This document shows, piece after piece, positions 52,416 through 60,138 of a DNA stretch of 64,000 nucleotides. The position numbers were made by a program, and so were the translations under genes. Source of the DNA: JAXDMU01 sp963762435. Its GTDB lineage: Bacteria > Pseudomonadota > Alphaproteobacteria > ATCC43930 > CGMCC-115725. Location of the stretch: the NCBI GenBank assembly GCA_963762435.1, contig CAVXLN010000003.1, positions 372,001-436,000 of the forward strand, in the 5' to 3' direction. The notes below the pieces were generated by a model. It saw only the letters and a list, made by a program, of their open reading frames with translations, was not told the origin of the DNA and did no database searches. Position 1 is the first letter of the stretch; the number at the start of each line of letters is the position of its first letter.

Positions 52416-52445
52416 GGGCTCTCTCCGGTTGGATTGGATCGGAAC

Positions 52446-53180
52446 TTAGTCGTCGCAGCAGGAAGGGGCCTTAGGGGCCGTGTCATATTCGTCGTGGCGG
52501 CGGACGAAATCCATGGTCGTGGACTCGTTCCGGCCCCTGGGCGCGCGGTCGAGGATCATCAGCGTGCCGAGCAGCTCCTCCGGCCCGCGGGCATATGTCG
52601 AATAAGTGTGGTAGATGCCGCCGGCCTCGTCCTTGAAGAAGGCGCTCAGGCCCGGCAGCTCGTCATGGCCGCGTTCCGACGGGATCGCCTGGAAATTATA
52701 GGCGATCTCGCCCTTGGCGAGCTCCTCGGGCGTGAAGGAAACGCCGAAATCATGGTTGAAGTCGGTGCCGAAGGAGGAAACCCACGAGAAGTGCCAGCCC
52801 ATGCGCCGGCGATACACATCGATCTTGGCGAGCGGTGCGCGCGACACGGCGGTGAGCGTCACGTCGTGATGCTCGAGATGCGGCAAGGTGCCGCCGAGAT
52901 GATCGGCAAGGAAGGAGCAGCCGGGGCAGCCCGCCTGCCAATCGGGCCCGAACATGAAATGATAGACCATGAGCTGGCTGCGCCCTTGGAAGAGCTCGGC
53001 CAGGCTTTTGCGGCCCTCATGCGTCTCGAACTCATAGGGTTTCTCGACCTTGACCCAGGGCAGTGCCCGCCGCGCCGCGTTGAGCGCGTCGCGCAGATGA
53101 GTCAGCTCCTTTTCCCTGGCGAGATGCGCTTGGTGGGCCGCGTACCATTCCGCAGGCGAAACGATCGGATTGAGTGCCAT
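52446..53180 (-). CDS. DUF899 thioredoxin-like protein
   Basis: 244 residues: SPAEWYAAHQAHLAREKELT, LPWVKVEKPYEFETHEGRKS, LMVYHFMFGPDWQAGCPGCS, GWHFSWVSSFGTDFNHDFGV, IYHTYSTYARG, EYDTAPKAPSCCDD. These are the hallmarks of DUF899, a thioredoxin-fold family with a CPGC pair. Likely a redox protein. GGGGGAGG precedes ATG 53180. It is the first gene of the minus-strand unit diverging from the marR gene. The much longer open frame that runs through it from 56.7 kb is a shadow. Confidence 0.9.
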   Translation of the reverse strand: MALNPIVSPAEWYAAHQAHLAREKELTHLRDALNAARRALPWVKVEKPYEFETHEGRKSLAELFQGRSQLMVYHFMFGPDWQAGCPGCSFLADHLGGTLPHLEHHDVTLTAVSRAPLAKIDVYRRRMGWHFSWVSSFGTDFNHDFGVSFTPEELAKGEIAYNFQAIPSERGHDELPGLSAFFKDEAGGIYHTYSTYARGPEELLGTLMILDRAPRGRNESTTMDFVRRHDEYDTAPKAPSCCDD

Positions 53181-53211
53181 CGTATGGCCTCCCCCAGCAG
53201 TTTCATGTCGC

Positions 53212-53240
53212 TTGACAGATAGGTTGATATCAACAATATT
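53212..53240. promoter_or_regulatory. Divergent promoter with 12-bp palindromic operator
   Basis: TTGACA (53212-53217), N17, AATATT (53235-53240) forms a promoter for the marR gene. The perfect palindrome GTTGATATCAAC (53223-53234) fills its spacer. MarR-family proteins bind such palindromes. It would also lie upstream of the divergent DUF899 gene, so both directions could be controlled. Confidence 0.6.
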
Positions 53241-53251
53241 AATATATGTCA

Positions 53252-53692
53252 ATGCCCGACGAGATTTCTTTCGAAAGAACCATCGAGGTTCACGATTGCT
53301 GCCTGTGCCTTCATGTGCAGCGCGCGGCCCGGGTCTTGGCGCGCCGTTTCGACGAAGCGCTGCGGCCCCTCGGCCTGACCAACGGGCAATTCTCGCTGCT
53401 GATGGCGCTGAACCAGCCCATGCCGCCCAGCATCGGTGCGGTCGCCCATATCCTCGCCATGGATCGCACCACCCTGACCGCGGCGCTGAAGCCGCTGGAA
53501 CGGCGCGGCCTCTTGAGCGTGGCACCGGACGGCAAGGACCGGCGCAGCCGGCGCCTGAGCCTGACGGCGGCAGGACGCGACGTGCTGGGCCAAGCCTACC
53601 CGATCTGGCGTGCCACCCATGGCTTGGTCGACCGCCAGCTCGGTCCCGGCGTGCCGGCACGTCTGCGGCAGGATCTGGGCCGTCTCGCCTAG
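53252..53692 (+). CDS. MarR-family transcriptional regulator
   Basis: 146 residues. Winged helix with LTNGQFSLLMALNQPMPPSI, AHILAMDRTTLTAALKPLER and GRRSRRLSLT-type wing (DGKDRRSRRLSLTAAGRDVL). The N-terminus MPDEISFERTIEVHDCCLCL has a CCLC cluster that may sense oxidants. ATG 53252 matches relatives; ATG 53246 would lie at or before the predicted transcript start. With 53252 the leader is only a few bases, so translation may be leaderless. Likely represses itself and the divergent DUF899-VOC-ABM genes. Confidence 0.9.
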   Translation: MPDEISFERTIEVHDCCLCLHVQRAARVLARRFDEALRPLGLTNGQFSLLMALNQPMPPSIGAVAHILAMDRTTLTAALKPLERRGLLSVAPDGKDRRSRRLSLTAAGRDVLGQAYPIWRATHGLVDRQLGPGVPARLRQDLGRLA

Positions 53693-53742
53693 CGAGTTCC
53701 ACACCGGCCAGGAGGCCGACCCACCCTGAATGAAACCGCTTT

Positions 53743-53800
53743 AGTGGGGCGGGCGTCCCGCCCGCCGGCGGGCAGGATGCCCGCCCCACTCCGTTTTTTT
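53743..53800 (+). terminator. Terminator formed by GC-rich palindrome, copy 3
   Basis: AGTGGGG (53743) to CCCCACT (53790) is the third copy of the GGGCGGGC palindrome family. Here it is followed by seven T residues (53794-53800), making a convincing intrinsic terminator for the marR gene. It overlaps the 3' border of the converging gene. Confidence 0.7.
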
Positions 53801-54274
53801 CTAATGATGCGGGTCGATCGAGCCCTTGAGGGCATTGTCGTCGAGCGAGTCCGGCATATGGTTCTTGACCGCCGGCGTGGCGCCGGCCTGATCGGCCTGC
53901 GGCAAGGCGCGGAGGATGGCATCGCCGCTCGCGTGGCCGGCACCCGGCACCGCCGTCGTGACGGAACCCGCGATCTGGGCCGCCGCCTTGGGATTGGCGA
54001 CCGCCGCCGCGGCCGCGATCTGCGGCGCCACCTGGGGCGCTTCTGCCGCGGCATATGCGGCGATCTCGGCAGCCTCGCTCGGATGGGCGCTGACGCCGAT
54101 CGCCACGATCTGGGCCGCATACATCGGGTTGGCGCCGATCACGGCGGCCAGCGCATGAGGATCGTCCGCCTGCACCGCCACGGAAACGGCGCGCTCGACT
54201 GCCGGCGGATAAGGCGGCTCGGCCAGGGCCGGAGTGGCGGCCAGTCCGAGGAGGATAAGATAAGCCTTTGACAT
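53801..54274 (-). CDS. Exported alanine-rich repeat protein
   Basis: 157 residues from ATG 54274 (ATG 54283 adds three). Signal peptide MSKAYLILLGLAATPALA-EP. The mature protein has about four helical repeats of roughly 20-22 residues with the pattern NP..AAQIV.I.V..HPSEA.EIA; e.g. ADDPHALAAVIGANPMYAAQ, SAHPSEAAEIAAYAAAEAPQ, VANPKAAAQIAGSVTTAVPG. A periplasmic repeat protein of unknown function; ends DNALKGSIDPHH. Confidence 0.7.
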   Translation of the reverse strand: MSKAYLILLGLAATPALAEPPYPPAVERAVSVAVQADDPHALAAVIGANPMYAAQIVAIGVSAHPSEAAEIAAYAAAEAPQVAPQIAAAAAVANPKAAAQIAGSVTTAVPGAGHASGDAILRALPQADQAGATPAVKNHMPDSLDDNALKGSIDPHH

Positions 54275-54380
54275 TGGCTGCATTCCCGCACGGCGCCGGG
54301 CCGATACTAGCTGCGCCGGAACGGAATGTGTATAGAGGCCGGATGAACGACCGGTTTAGAGCGATGAAGGACCATGCGGG

Positions 54381-55868
54381 ATGAGCGGCGGCGGTGACGG
54401 CGGGCTCGCCGATTTGCTGATCGACCTGTCGGATCGGACGATCCTGGTGCTGGGCGATGTGATGCTCGATTCCTGGGTCTATGGCGAGGTCAGCCGGATC
54501 GCCCAGGAGGCGCCGATTCCCGTGCTGCGCATCACAAGGCGCGAGCAGACGCTGGGCGGTGCCAGCAATGTCGCCCAGAACATCGCCGCACTGGGCAGCC
54601 GGGCGATCCTGATCGGGCTGGTCGGCGAGGACACGGCCGGCACCGACCTCGCGGCGATCGCACGGGCCAATCCGCGGATCGATCCGCGGCTGGTCGCCGT
54701 CCCCGGCCGTTCGACCACGGTCAAGACCCGCTATGTCGCCAACGCCCAGGCGCTGCTGCGCGTCGATGAGGAATTGATCGAGCCGCCGGATACGGCCGGC
54801 ACCGAGGCGCTGTTGACGGCGTTCCGCGCGGCACTCGCCGAGGCCGATCTCGTCGTGCTGTCGAACTATGCCAAGGGGGTCTTGTCCGACCCGGTGCTGC
54901 GGGGTGCCATCGAGGCGGCGCGGGCCGCCGGCAAGCGCATCCTGGTCGATCCCAAAAGTTCGGATTTCGCCCGATATCACGGCGTCAGCGTCTTGAAGCC
55001 CAACCGCAAGGAGGCCGGGCGCGGCACCGGCATCGACTGCGTCGACGAGGCCGCGACGGAGGCGGCCGGGCGCCGTGCCTTGGAAATCACCGGTGCCGAA
55101 GCGATCCTGGTGACGCGCGACACGCACGGATTGTCGGTCATTCCGCGCGACGGTGCCGCCCTGCATCTGCCGACCCGGGCGCAAGAGGTGTTCGACGATA
55201 CCGGGGCCGGCGACACGGTGGTGGCCGCCTTCGCGGTGGCGTTGGCCAGCGGGGCCACTCACGCTGACGCGGCGCGGCTCGCCAATGCCGCGGCCGGCGT
55301 CGCGGTCGGCAAGCCGGGGACGGCCACGGTGAGCCGCGACGAGCTGGCGGAAGCGCTCCATATCGACGATCTCTTGGCAACCGACCGCAAGATCGCGGCA
55401 CTCGACGGCGCCCTCGCCCGGATCGCGGAATGGCGCGCGCGCGGCCTCAAGGTGGGCTTCACCAATGGCTGCTTCGACCTTATTCACCCGGGCCATGTGG
55501 CCTTGCTCGCCCGCGCCCGGGCGGCATGCGACCGGCTCGTGGTCGGGCTCAATACCGACAGCTCGATCAAGCGCCTCAAAGGGGCCGAGCGGCCGATCCA
55601 GAACGAGATGGCGCGCGCCACCGTGATGGCGTCGATCGCGGCCGTCGATCTCGTCATCCCCTTCGCCGAAGACACGCCGATGCGGCTCATCGAGGCGATC
55701 CGACCGGATGTGCTGATCAAAGGCGCCGATTATACGGTCGCGACGGTCGTGGGATCCGACATCGTCCAGGCCTATGGCGGCCGAGTCCATCTGGTGCCGC
55801 TCGAGCAGGGCCAAAGCACGACGCGCACGATCCAGCGCATCAAGGCGGCCGGCGGCGGGCTGGGGTGA
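54381..55868 (+). CDS. hldE: Bifunctional heptose-7-phosphate kinase / heptose-1-phosphate adenylyltransferase
   Basis: 495 residues. The N-terminal PfkB-type kinase (about 1-330) has VLGDVMLDSWVYGEVSRIAQ, LGGASNVAQNIAALG and the catalytic DDTGAGDTVVAAFA. The C-terminal nucleotidyltransferase (about 355-495) has VGFTNGCFDLIHPGHVALLA with HxGH. It makes ADP-L-glycero-D-manno-heptose precursor for the LPS inner core, so the organism probably has heptose-containing LPS. Single gene flanked by unrelated minus-strand genes. Confidence 0.94.
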   Translation: MSGGGDGGLADLLIDLSDRTILVLGDVMLDSWVYGEVSRIAQEAPIPVLRITRREQTLGGASNVAQNIAALGSRAILIGLVGEDTAGTDLAAIARANPRIDPRLVAVPGRSTTVKTRYVANAQALLRVDEELIEPPDTAGTEALLTAFRAALAEADLVVLSNYAKGVLSDPVLRGAIEAARAAGKRILVDPKSSDFARYHGVSVLKPNRKEAGRGTGIDCVDEAATEAAGRRALEITGAEAILVTRDTHGLSVIPRDGAALHLPTRAQEVFDDTGAGDTVVAAFAVALASGATHADAARLANAAAGVAVGKPGTATVSRDELAEALHIDDLLATDRKIAALDGALARIAEWRARGLKVGFTNGCFDLIHPGHVALLARARAACDRLVVGLNTDSSIKRLKGAERPIQNEMARATVMASIAAVDLVIPFAEDTPMRLIEAIRPDVLIKGADYTVATVVGSDIVQAYGGRVHLVPLEQGQSTTRTIQRIKAAGGGLG

Positions 55869-55908
55869 AGAGCGGGGACAGATCGGTCCCCTCCACACGC
55901 GCCACCTT

Positions 55909-55928
55909 CCCATTGCTTGCGCAATGGG
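55909..55928 (+). terminator. Hairpin after hldE
   Basis: CCCATTGC (55909-55916), loop TTGC, GCAATGGG (55921-55928); 40 bases after the stop codon. No T-run. Confidence 0.4.
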
Positions 55929-55959
55929 CCCCTTCTCGGCATCGGCCGCCGCACCAATC

Positions 55960-56087
55960 CGCTGCCTCAGCGCAGCAGCCACGTCGAGGCCGAGCTCGGC
56001 CAGCGTCTCGAGGATCTCGCGATCCCGATCCGTTGCCGCCCCCACTGCCCCGAGCTCTGCCACCACGCTTCGACCCTCCTCATCCAT
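55960..56087 (-). pseudogene. Decayed 5' fragment of the SOS-box gene family
   Basis: From ATG 56087 the frame reads MDEEGRSVVAELGAVGAATD then RDREILETLAELGLDVAAAL and RQRIGAAADAE, closely matching the first 40 residues of the protein at 20061-20666 (TDRDREILEALAELGLEVAS). Beyond about 55960 similarity ends and the frame runs antisense through hldE. The promoter region is retained, including a LexA box. A truncated duplicate. Confidence 0.75.
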
Positions 56088-56092
56088 TTTTC

Positions 56093-56107
56093 GAACGAAA
56101 CGCGAAC
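56093..56107 (-). promoter_or_regulatory. LexA (SOS) box of the truncated copy
   Basis: GAAC (56093-56096), N7, GAAC (56104-56107) on the plus strand equals GTTC-N7-GTTC on the minus strand, 6-20 bases upstream of ATG 56087. A third GAAC is at 56113-56116. Confidence 0.55.
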
Positions 56108-56164
56108 ATACAGAACGACGAAGGTCAAGCCCGGATGCGATCCGGCTTGTGGGTAAATCGCTCC

Positions 56165-56947
56165 TTATCGGCGGCGGAGGGCCAGAAGACCGGCCGACCA
56201 GGCAAGCGAGACGGCGAGCGCCGTCGGAAAGGCCGGGACCAGGCCCCAGAAGCGGATCGCGAGATGGAAGGCGAGCAGCATCAGGCCGAAGCCCAGCATG
56301 CCGCGGAAGGCGTTGGCGGCCAGCGCCGCGGTGAGCGGACGGCCGAGGCGCGGCTCGAGGATGACGATCAGCGAGGTGAGGTTGATCGGAAACACGGCGA
56401 GCGTGCCCGTGGCCGCGGGTCCCAGCACCGATCCGAGCGTCACGACGATCGAGACGAAGAGCGCCACCGAGACGGCGCGGAGCGGCAGGTCGAACCAGCG
56501 CCGTGTGACCGTCGCCACGCCGGCGATCGGCCGCTTCTCGAAGCCTGAAAGAAGGTAGAATCCCGCGCCATAGACGAGAAGGTTCAGGACCGTGGCACCG
56601 ACCGGGCCGAAGGCAAAGGCCCGGAACAGCAGGCTGGCCGCGAGCCAGAGGGCCAAGGCCAGGCCCAGGCTCTGCCAAAGCCGGAACCGCGCCGGCTGAA
56701 AGATATAGGCGAGCAGGAAGAGGCCGGTCGCGGCATTGACGGCGACGCTGTTGAGCGCACTGGCGGCGATGAAATCCGCATCATGCTGCATCGCCAGAAA
56801 GATATAGGCGGGGCCGGCCGAGATCGGCAGGCTGACGACGAGCGCCCCCCAGAAAGGGCCGGCTGCCTCGGCTAGGGTCGAGGCCAGCACGACCAAGAGC
56901 GCCGTCGAGCCGGCCTTGACGAGGAGCGGGAGCCAGAAATCTGCCAT
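56165..56947 (-). CDS. Polytopic membrane protein, 260 aa
   Basis: About eight hydrophobic segments with little soluble sequence: LLVKAGSTALLVVLASTLAE, FWGALVVSLPISAGPAYIFL, LNSVAVNAATGLFLLAYIF, LGLALALWLAASLLFRAFAF, and a second half beginning RAVSVALFVSIVVTLGSVLG and TGTLAVFPINLTSLIVILEP. The two halves each contain a P[IL][ST]-type motif (VVSLPISAGP and AVFPINLTS), suggesting an internal duplication and a transporter-like fold. Family not recognised. Confidence 0.7.
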   Translation of the reverse strand: MADFWLPLLVKAGSTALLVVLASTLAEAAGPFWGALVVSLPISAGPAYIFLAMQHDADFIAASALNSVAVNAATGLFLLAYIFQPARFRLWQSLGLALALWLAASLLFRAFAFGPVGATVLNLLVYGAGFYLLSGFEKRPIAGVATVTRRWFDLPLRAVSVALFVSIVVTLGSVLGPAATGTLAVFPINLTSLIVILEPRLGRPLTAALAANAFRGMLGFGLMLLAFHLAIRFWGLVPAFPTALAVSLAWSAGLLALRRR

Positions 56948-57117
56948 AGATGCGACCGTCCGCCTGCCGGACGAAACCCGAACCGCCCTTCGACAGGACT
57001 CGGCAGCTGGGCGGAAGCGGGAATGTCGAGGCTAGGGATAATGGATTATCGGAGTCGGTCAAGAGCCTCGCGCTGCGATCCAGATCCGCTATGCTGGCGC
57101 CGAACAGGAGCGGCGTG

Positions 57118-57327
57118 ATGGTGTTCTTCGGAGCTCGATACGAACGGGCCGGCCAGACCTTGAAGACGGCCGCGTTCCATGCGGCTGATGAGGCCGAAGC
57201 GATGGCATTCGCGCGAGCCAACCTTCCCGATGTCGATCCCCAAGGTATCGAAATTCACCTTGGTCGGTTGACACGGATCGGCAATTCTTATCAGCTCGTC
57301 TGCTCGGATGAGGCTCTCGAATTCTGA
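57118..57327 (+). CDS. Hypothetical protein, 69 aa
   Basis: ATG 57118 with AGGAG 7 bases upstream. Reads MVFFGARYERAGQTLKTAAF, HAADEAEAMAFARANLPDVD and LGRLTRIGNSYQLVCSDEAL. A small alpha-beta protein without signal or membrane segment; family unknown. It ends 3 bases before the stop of the converging gene. Confidence 0.6.
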   Translation: MVFFGARYERAGQTLKTAAFHAADEAEAMAFARANLPDVDPQGIEIHLGRLTRIGNSYQLVCSDEALEF

Positions 57328-57330
57328 CGC

Positions 57331-57813
57331 TTAATTTGAAACAAGCCAGCGGGCTCGGGCCGTTTCTAGCAGTTCAGCAACAAAGACGCTGCCACCCTCC
57401 CACCCGAATCCAATAGCCCCGTTCCTTCCGACCAATCTCATATTGACAAAGCTCAATAGTTTCGTCGTCGCACGCGAATCCGCAACATCGCAGCCGATGC
57501 CGCCAACCGAGCTGGGACGGAAGTTGCTGATCTCGGTCCAGGCCCAGTGGCGGGATCGCAGCGAATTGCCCCATGTCAGACCATCGGGCGTAAGCGTCAG
57601 CGTGCTCGGGCGAAGCGCTTGCCAGGAAAAGAAGAGCCCGCCAACCACGGCACCGGCCAGGAACAAATAGCGATTGTCCCGGGCCGGCGCGTCGATTGTC
57701 GCGAGCGAGACGATGCTCACCAGTGCGATGATGAAACAAAAGAACAGACCGCGCAAACTCACCTCGCGTGAGGTGCGAATGATAATCGGCGGCTCATCCA
57801 AGCTTCCAATCAT
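57331..57813 (-). CDS. Membrane protein with PH-like domain, 160 aa
   Basis: Two adjacent hydrophobic segments (LRGLFFCFIIALVSIVSLAT; YLFLAGAVVGGLFFSWQAL) are followed by LRPSTLTLTPDGLTWGNSLR and HWAWTEISNFRPSSVGGIGC. That layout resembles bacterial PH-domain (DUF) membrane proteins in which a hydrophobic pair precedes a beta-rich cytoplasmic domain. No catalytic motif. Slightly lower GC than its neighbours. Confidence 0.6.
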   Translation of the reverse strand: MIGSLDEPPIIIRTSREVSLRGLFFCFIIALVSIVSLATIDAPARDNRYLFLAGAVVGGLFFSWQALRPSTLTLTPDGLTWGNSLRSRHWAWTEISNFRPSSVGGIGCDVADSRATTKLLSFVNMRLVGRNGAIGFGWEGGSVFVAELLETARARWLVSN

Positions 57814-57840
57814 CGCGATTCTTCCAGAGCGGGCCGCCCC

Positions 57841-58809
57841 CTACCGGTTGGCCCAGCGCCAGGCCGTCTCCACGATCGGATCGAGCGCCGACAAGGTCGG
57901 GGTCCAGCCCAATATCTCGCGCGCCGCCCCCGGATCGGCGACGAGCACGGCCGGGTCGCCGTCGCGCCGGCCGACTTCGCGGGCGGGCACCGGGCGGCCG
58001 GTAATGCGCGCGACCGTGTCGATCACCTGGCGCACGCTATGGCCTTCGCCGGTGCCGAGATTGAGGGCGAGCGACTTGCCGCCGTCGAGGAGATGCTGCA
58101 GCGCCTTGACATGGGCGTCGGCCAGGTCGGTCACATGGATGTAATCGCGGATGCAGGTGCCGTCCGGCGTCGGCCAGTCGGTGCCGAAGATGTCGATCGC
58201 CGGCCGCTTGCCCTGGGCCGTCTGCAGCACCAGCGGGATGAGATGCGTCTCAGGGCTATGATCCTCGCCCGTCTCGCCGTCGGGATCGGCGCCGGCGGCA
58301 TTGAAATAGCGCAGGATCGCATGGGTGATGCCGTGCGGCGCCTCGACCCATTTGAGCGCCTCTTCGATCATCAGCTTGGTCGAGCCATAGGTGTTGACCG
58401 GCGCCTTGGGATGCGCCTCGTCGATCGGCACGCGAATCGGCGTGCCGAAGACGGCGGCGGTCGAGGAGAAGACGATGTGCTTGACGCCGGTCTCGACCGC
58501 GGCCTCGATCAGGCCAAATGTGCCCGCGACGTTGTTGCGGAAATATTTGAGCGGCAGGCGCATCAATTCGCCGACCTCGAGATATGCGGCGAAATGCATG
58601 ATCGCCTTGATGTCGTTCTCACGGATCACGGATGCCAACCGGTCCTTGTCGGCAATGTCGCCCTGGACCAGCGGGCCCCAGCGCACGACCCAATCATGGC
58701 CATGGACCAGATTGTCGTAGACGATCGGCCGGAAGCCCGCGCGCGCCAACGCCTTTGCCGTGTGGCTGCCGATATAGCCGGCGCCGCCGGCAACGAGGAT
58801 CGCGGTCAC
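57841..58809 (-). CDS. galE: UDP-glucose 4-epimerase (second copy)
   Basis: 322 residues, GTG start. VAGGAGYIGSHTAKALARAG; VFSSTAAVFGTP; NTYGSTKLM (Tyr-x3-Lys); LRYFNAAGADPDGETGEDHS; DGTCIRDYIHVTDLADAHV. Same family as the protein at 16272-17276 but clearly distinct (for example SSTAAVFG against SSSCATYG), so it may use different sugars such as N-acetylated forms. Its GTG overlaps the stop of the upstream histidine kinase gene by four bases (GTGA), an uncommon pairing. Confidence 0.92.
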   Translation of the reverse strand: MTAILVAGGAGYIGSHTAKALARAGFRPIVYDNLVHGHDWVVRWGPLVQGDIADKDRLASVIRENDIKAIMHFAAYLEVGELMRLPLKYFRNNVAGTFGLIEAAVETGVKHIVFSSTAAVFGTPIRVPIDEAHPKAPVNTYGSTKLMIEEALKWVEAPHGITHAILRYFNAAGADPDGETGEDHSPETHLIPLVLQTAQGKRPAIDIFGTDWPTPDGTCIRDYIHVTDLADAHVKALQHLLDGGKSLALNLGTGEGHSVRQVIDTVARITGRPVPAREVGRRDGDPAVLVADPGAAREILGWTPTLSALDPIVETAWRWANR

Positions 58810-60002
58810 TTCTGAATCTCCCTGCTGGTCAAATCCTCATCCCACCCTTCCTGTGCCATGATCCGGGCGGCCGGCAGCCGAAGCTCGACCAGCGTGCCGC
58901 GCCCGACCTCGCTCTCCAGCGCGACGTTGCCGCCATGGAGCTCGACGAAGCGCTTGGTGAGCGGCATGCCGAGGCCGGTACCGTGCTCCTTGCGGCTCAT
59001 CTCGCCCTCGACCTGGCGGAAGGGCTCGAACACGCGCGCCATATCCTCGGGGGCGATGCCGATGCCCGTATCCTGGACGCGGAGCTTGAGATACTCGGCA
59101 TCGATCACGACCGACAAGGTCACGGTGCCGCCGGGCGGCGTGAATTTGATGGCATTTGAAAGCACATTGAGCAGGCATTGCTTGAGCTTCATGCCGTCGG
59201 CGCGGAGCGCCACCCGCTCGCGCGCCAAGCGCCTGACCGTGACCCGGCCGCGCCCGGCCGCGGAATGGACCAGGTTGAAGGCGCCGGCGATGATCAATTC
59301 GAGATCGAGCACATCCTCGCGCAGCTCCATCCTGCCCGCCTCGATCTTGGAAAGATCGAGAATGTCGTCGATGAGGGTGAGGAGATGCAGCCCGCTTGCA
59401 TGGATGTCGGCGGCGTAAGCCGAATAGCGGTCGATTTCCTGGCGGCCGAAGACCTGGTCGCGGATCACCTCGGCGAAGCCCAGCACGGCATTCATCGGTG
59501 TCCGGAGCTCGTGGCTCATGCCGGCAAGGAAGCTCGATTTGGCGGTATTGGCCGCCTCGGCATGATGTTTCGCCTGTATGAGGCCCAGCGCGAATCGATC
59601 GAGATCGCGCGCCTGGACCTCAAGCTCGTACCACCAGAGCTGCAGGTCGCGCTCCCGCGCCTTCTCGGCCGTGATGTCGCGCACGATCCGGATCGTGCCA
59701 TCGGCGTGGGCCGGCCGATCGATAAGGCGGATCCAGCGCCCGTCACGGCACGGAAGATCGAGGCCGGCACCGGCGGCCTCGCCGATGAGATCTGCCGAAA
59801 GGCGCGTCTGGAACAGGCCGGCGTCGTTGAGCGCCGCGACGAAGCCCGGCCACAGGTCGCCGGGCTCGAGCGCCGCCGCCGCGGGGCCGAGGATCTCGCG
59901 ATAGCGGGGATTGGCATGAACGAACCGGTGCGCCCGGTCCCATAGGGCCAACCCATCATCAAGCGCATTGAGAATGGCAGTCGAAGGATCGCCGCTAGCC
60001 AT
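58806..60002 (-). CDS. PAS-domain sensor histidine kinase
   Basis: 398 residues from ATG 60002, with AGGA 5 bases upstream; TTG 60023 is an alternative. An N-terminal PAS-like domain (ILNALDDGLALWDRAHRFVH; WIRLIDRPAHADGTIRIVRD) leads to the H-box SSFLAGMSHELRTPMNAVLG, then the ATPase N-box LLNVLSNAIKFTPPGGT, DTGIGIAPEDMARVFEPFRQ and GTGLGMPLTKRFVELHGG. No membrane segment, so cytoplasmic. No response regulator gene is adjacent. Its stop overlaps the galE start. Confidence 0.9.
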   Translation of the reverse strand: MASGDPSTAILNALDDGLALWDRAHRFVHANPRYREILGPAAAALEPGDLWPGFVAALNDAGLFQTRLSADLIGEAAGAGLDLPCRDGRWIRLIDRPAHADGTIRIVRDITAEKARERDLQLWWYELEVQARDLDRFALGLIQAKHHAEAANTAKSSFLAGMSHELRTPMNAVLGFAEVIRDQVFGRQEIDRYSAYAADIHASGLHLLTLIDDILDLSKIEAGRMELREDVLDLELIIAGAFNLVHSAAGRGRVTVRRLARERVALRADGMKLKQCLLNVLSNAIKFTPPGGTVTLSVVIDAEYLKLRVQDTGIGIAPEDMARVFEPFRQVEGEMSRKEHGTGLGMPLTKRFVELHGGNVALESEVGRGTLVELRLPAARIMAQEGWDEDLTSREIQK

Positions 60003-60138
60003 CGTCCTGGAACTGAAAGCCAAGTGCCGGTAGAGCCGTCCCTTTTTATAGCAGGTTCGGCGCGTTGCTGGTCACTTTTACCTTATCGCATGCTTTCCAT
60101 GCTATGGAGCCGGCCCGAACCGCTTTAAGCGAGACGAC

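Noticed and set aside
54381..55868. Two separate genes for HldE kinase and transferase domains
   Set aside because: One uninterrupted frame joins both domains at normal HldE length.
52446..56678. Very long minus-strand open frame (about 1400 codons) covering DUF899, marR, hldE and beyond
   Set aside because: Only its 3' end (DUF899) and a 40-codon fragment near 56 kb match real families; the rest is antisense to hldE and other genes, typical of GC-rich shadow frames.
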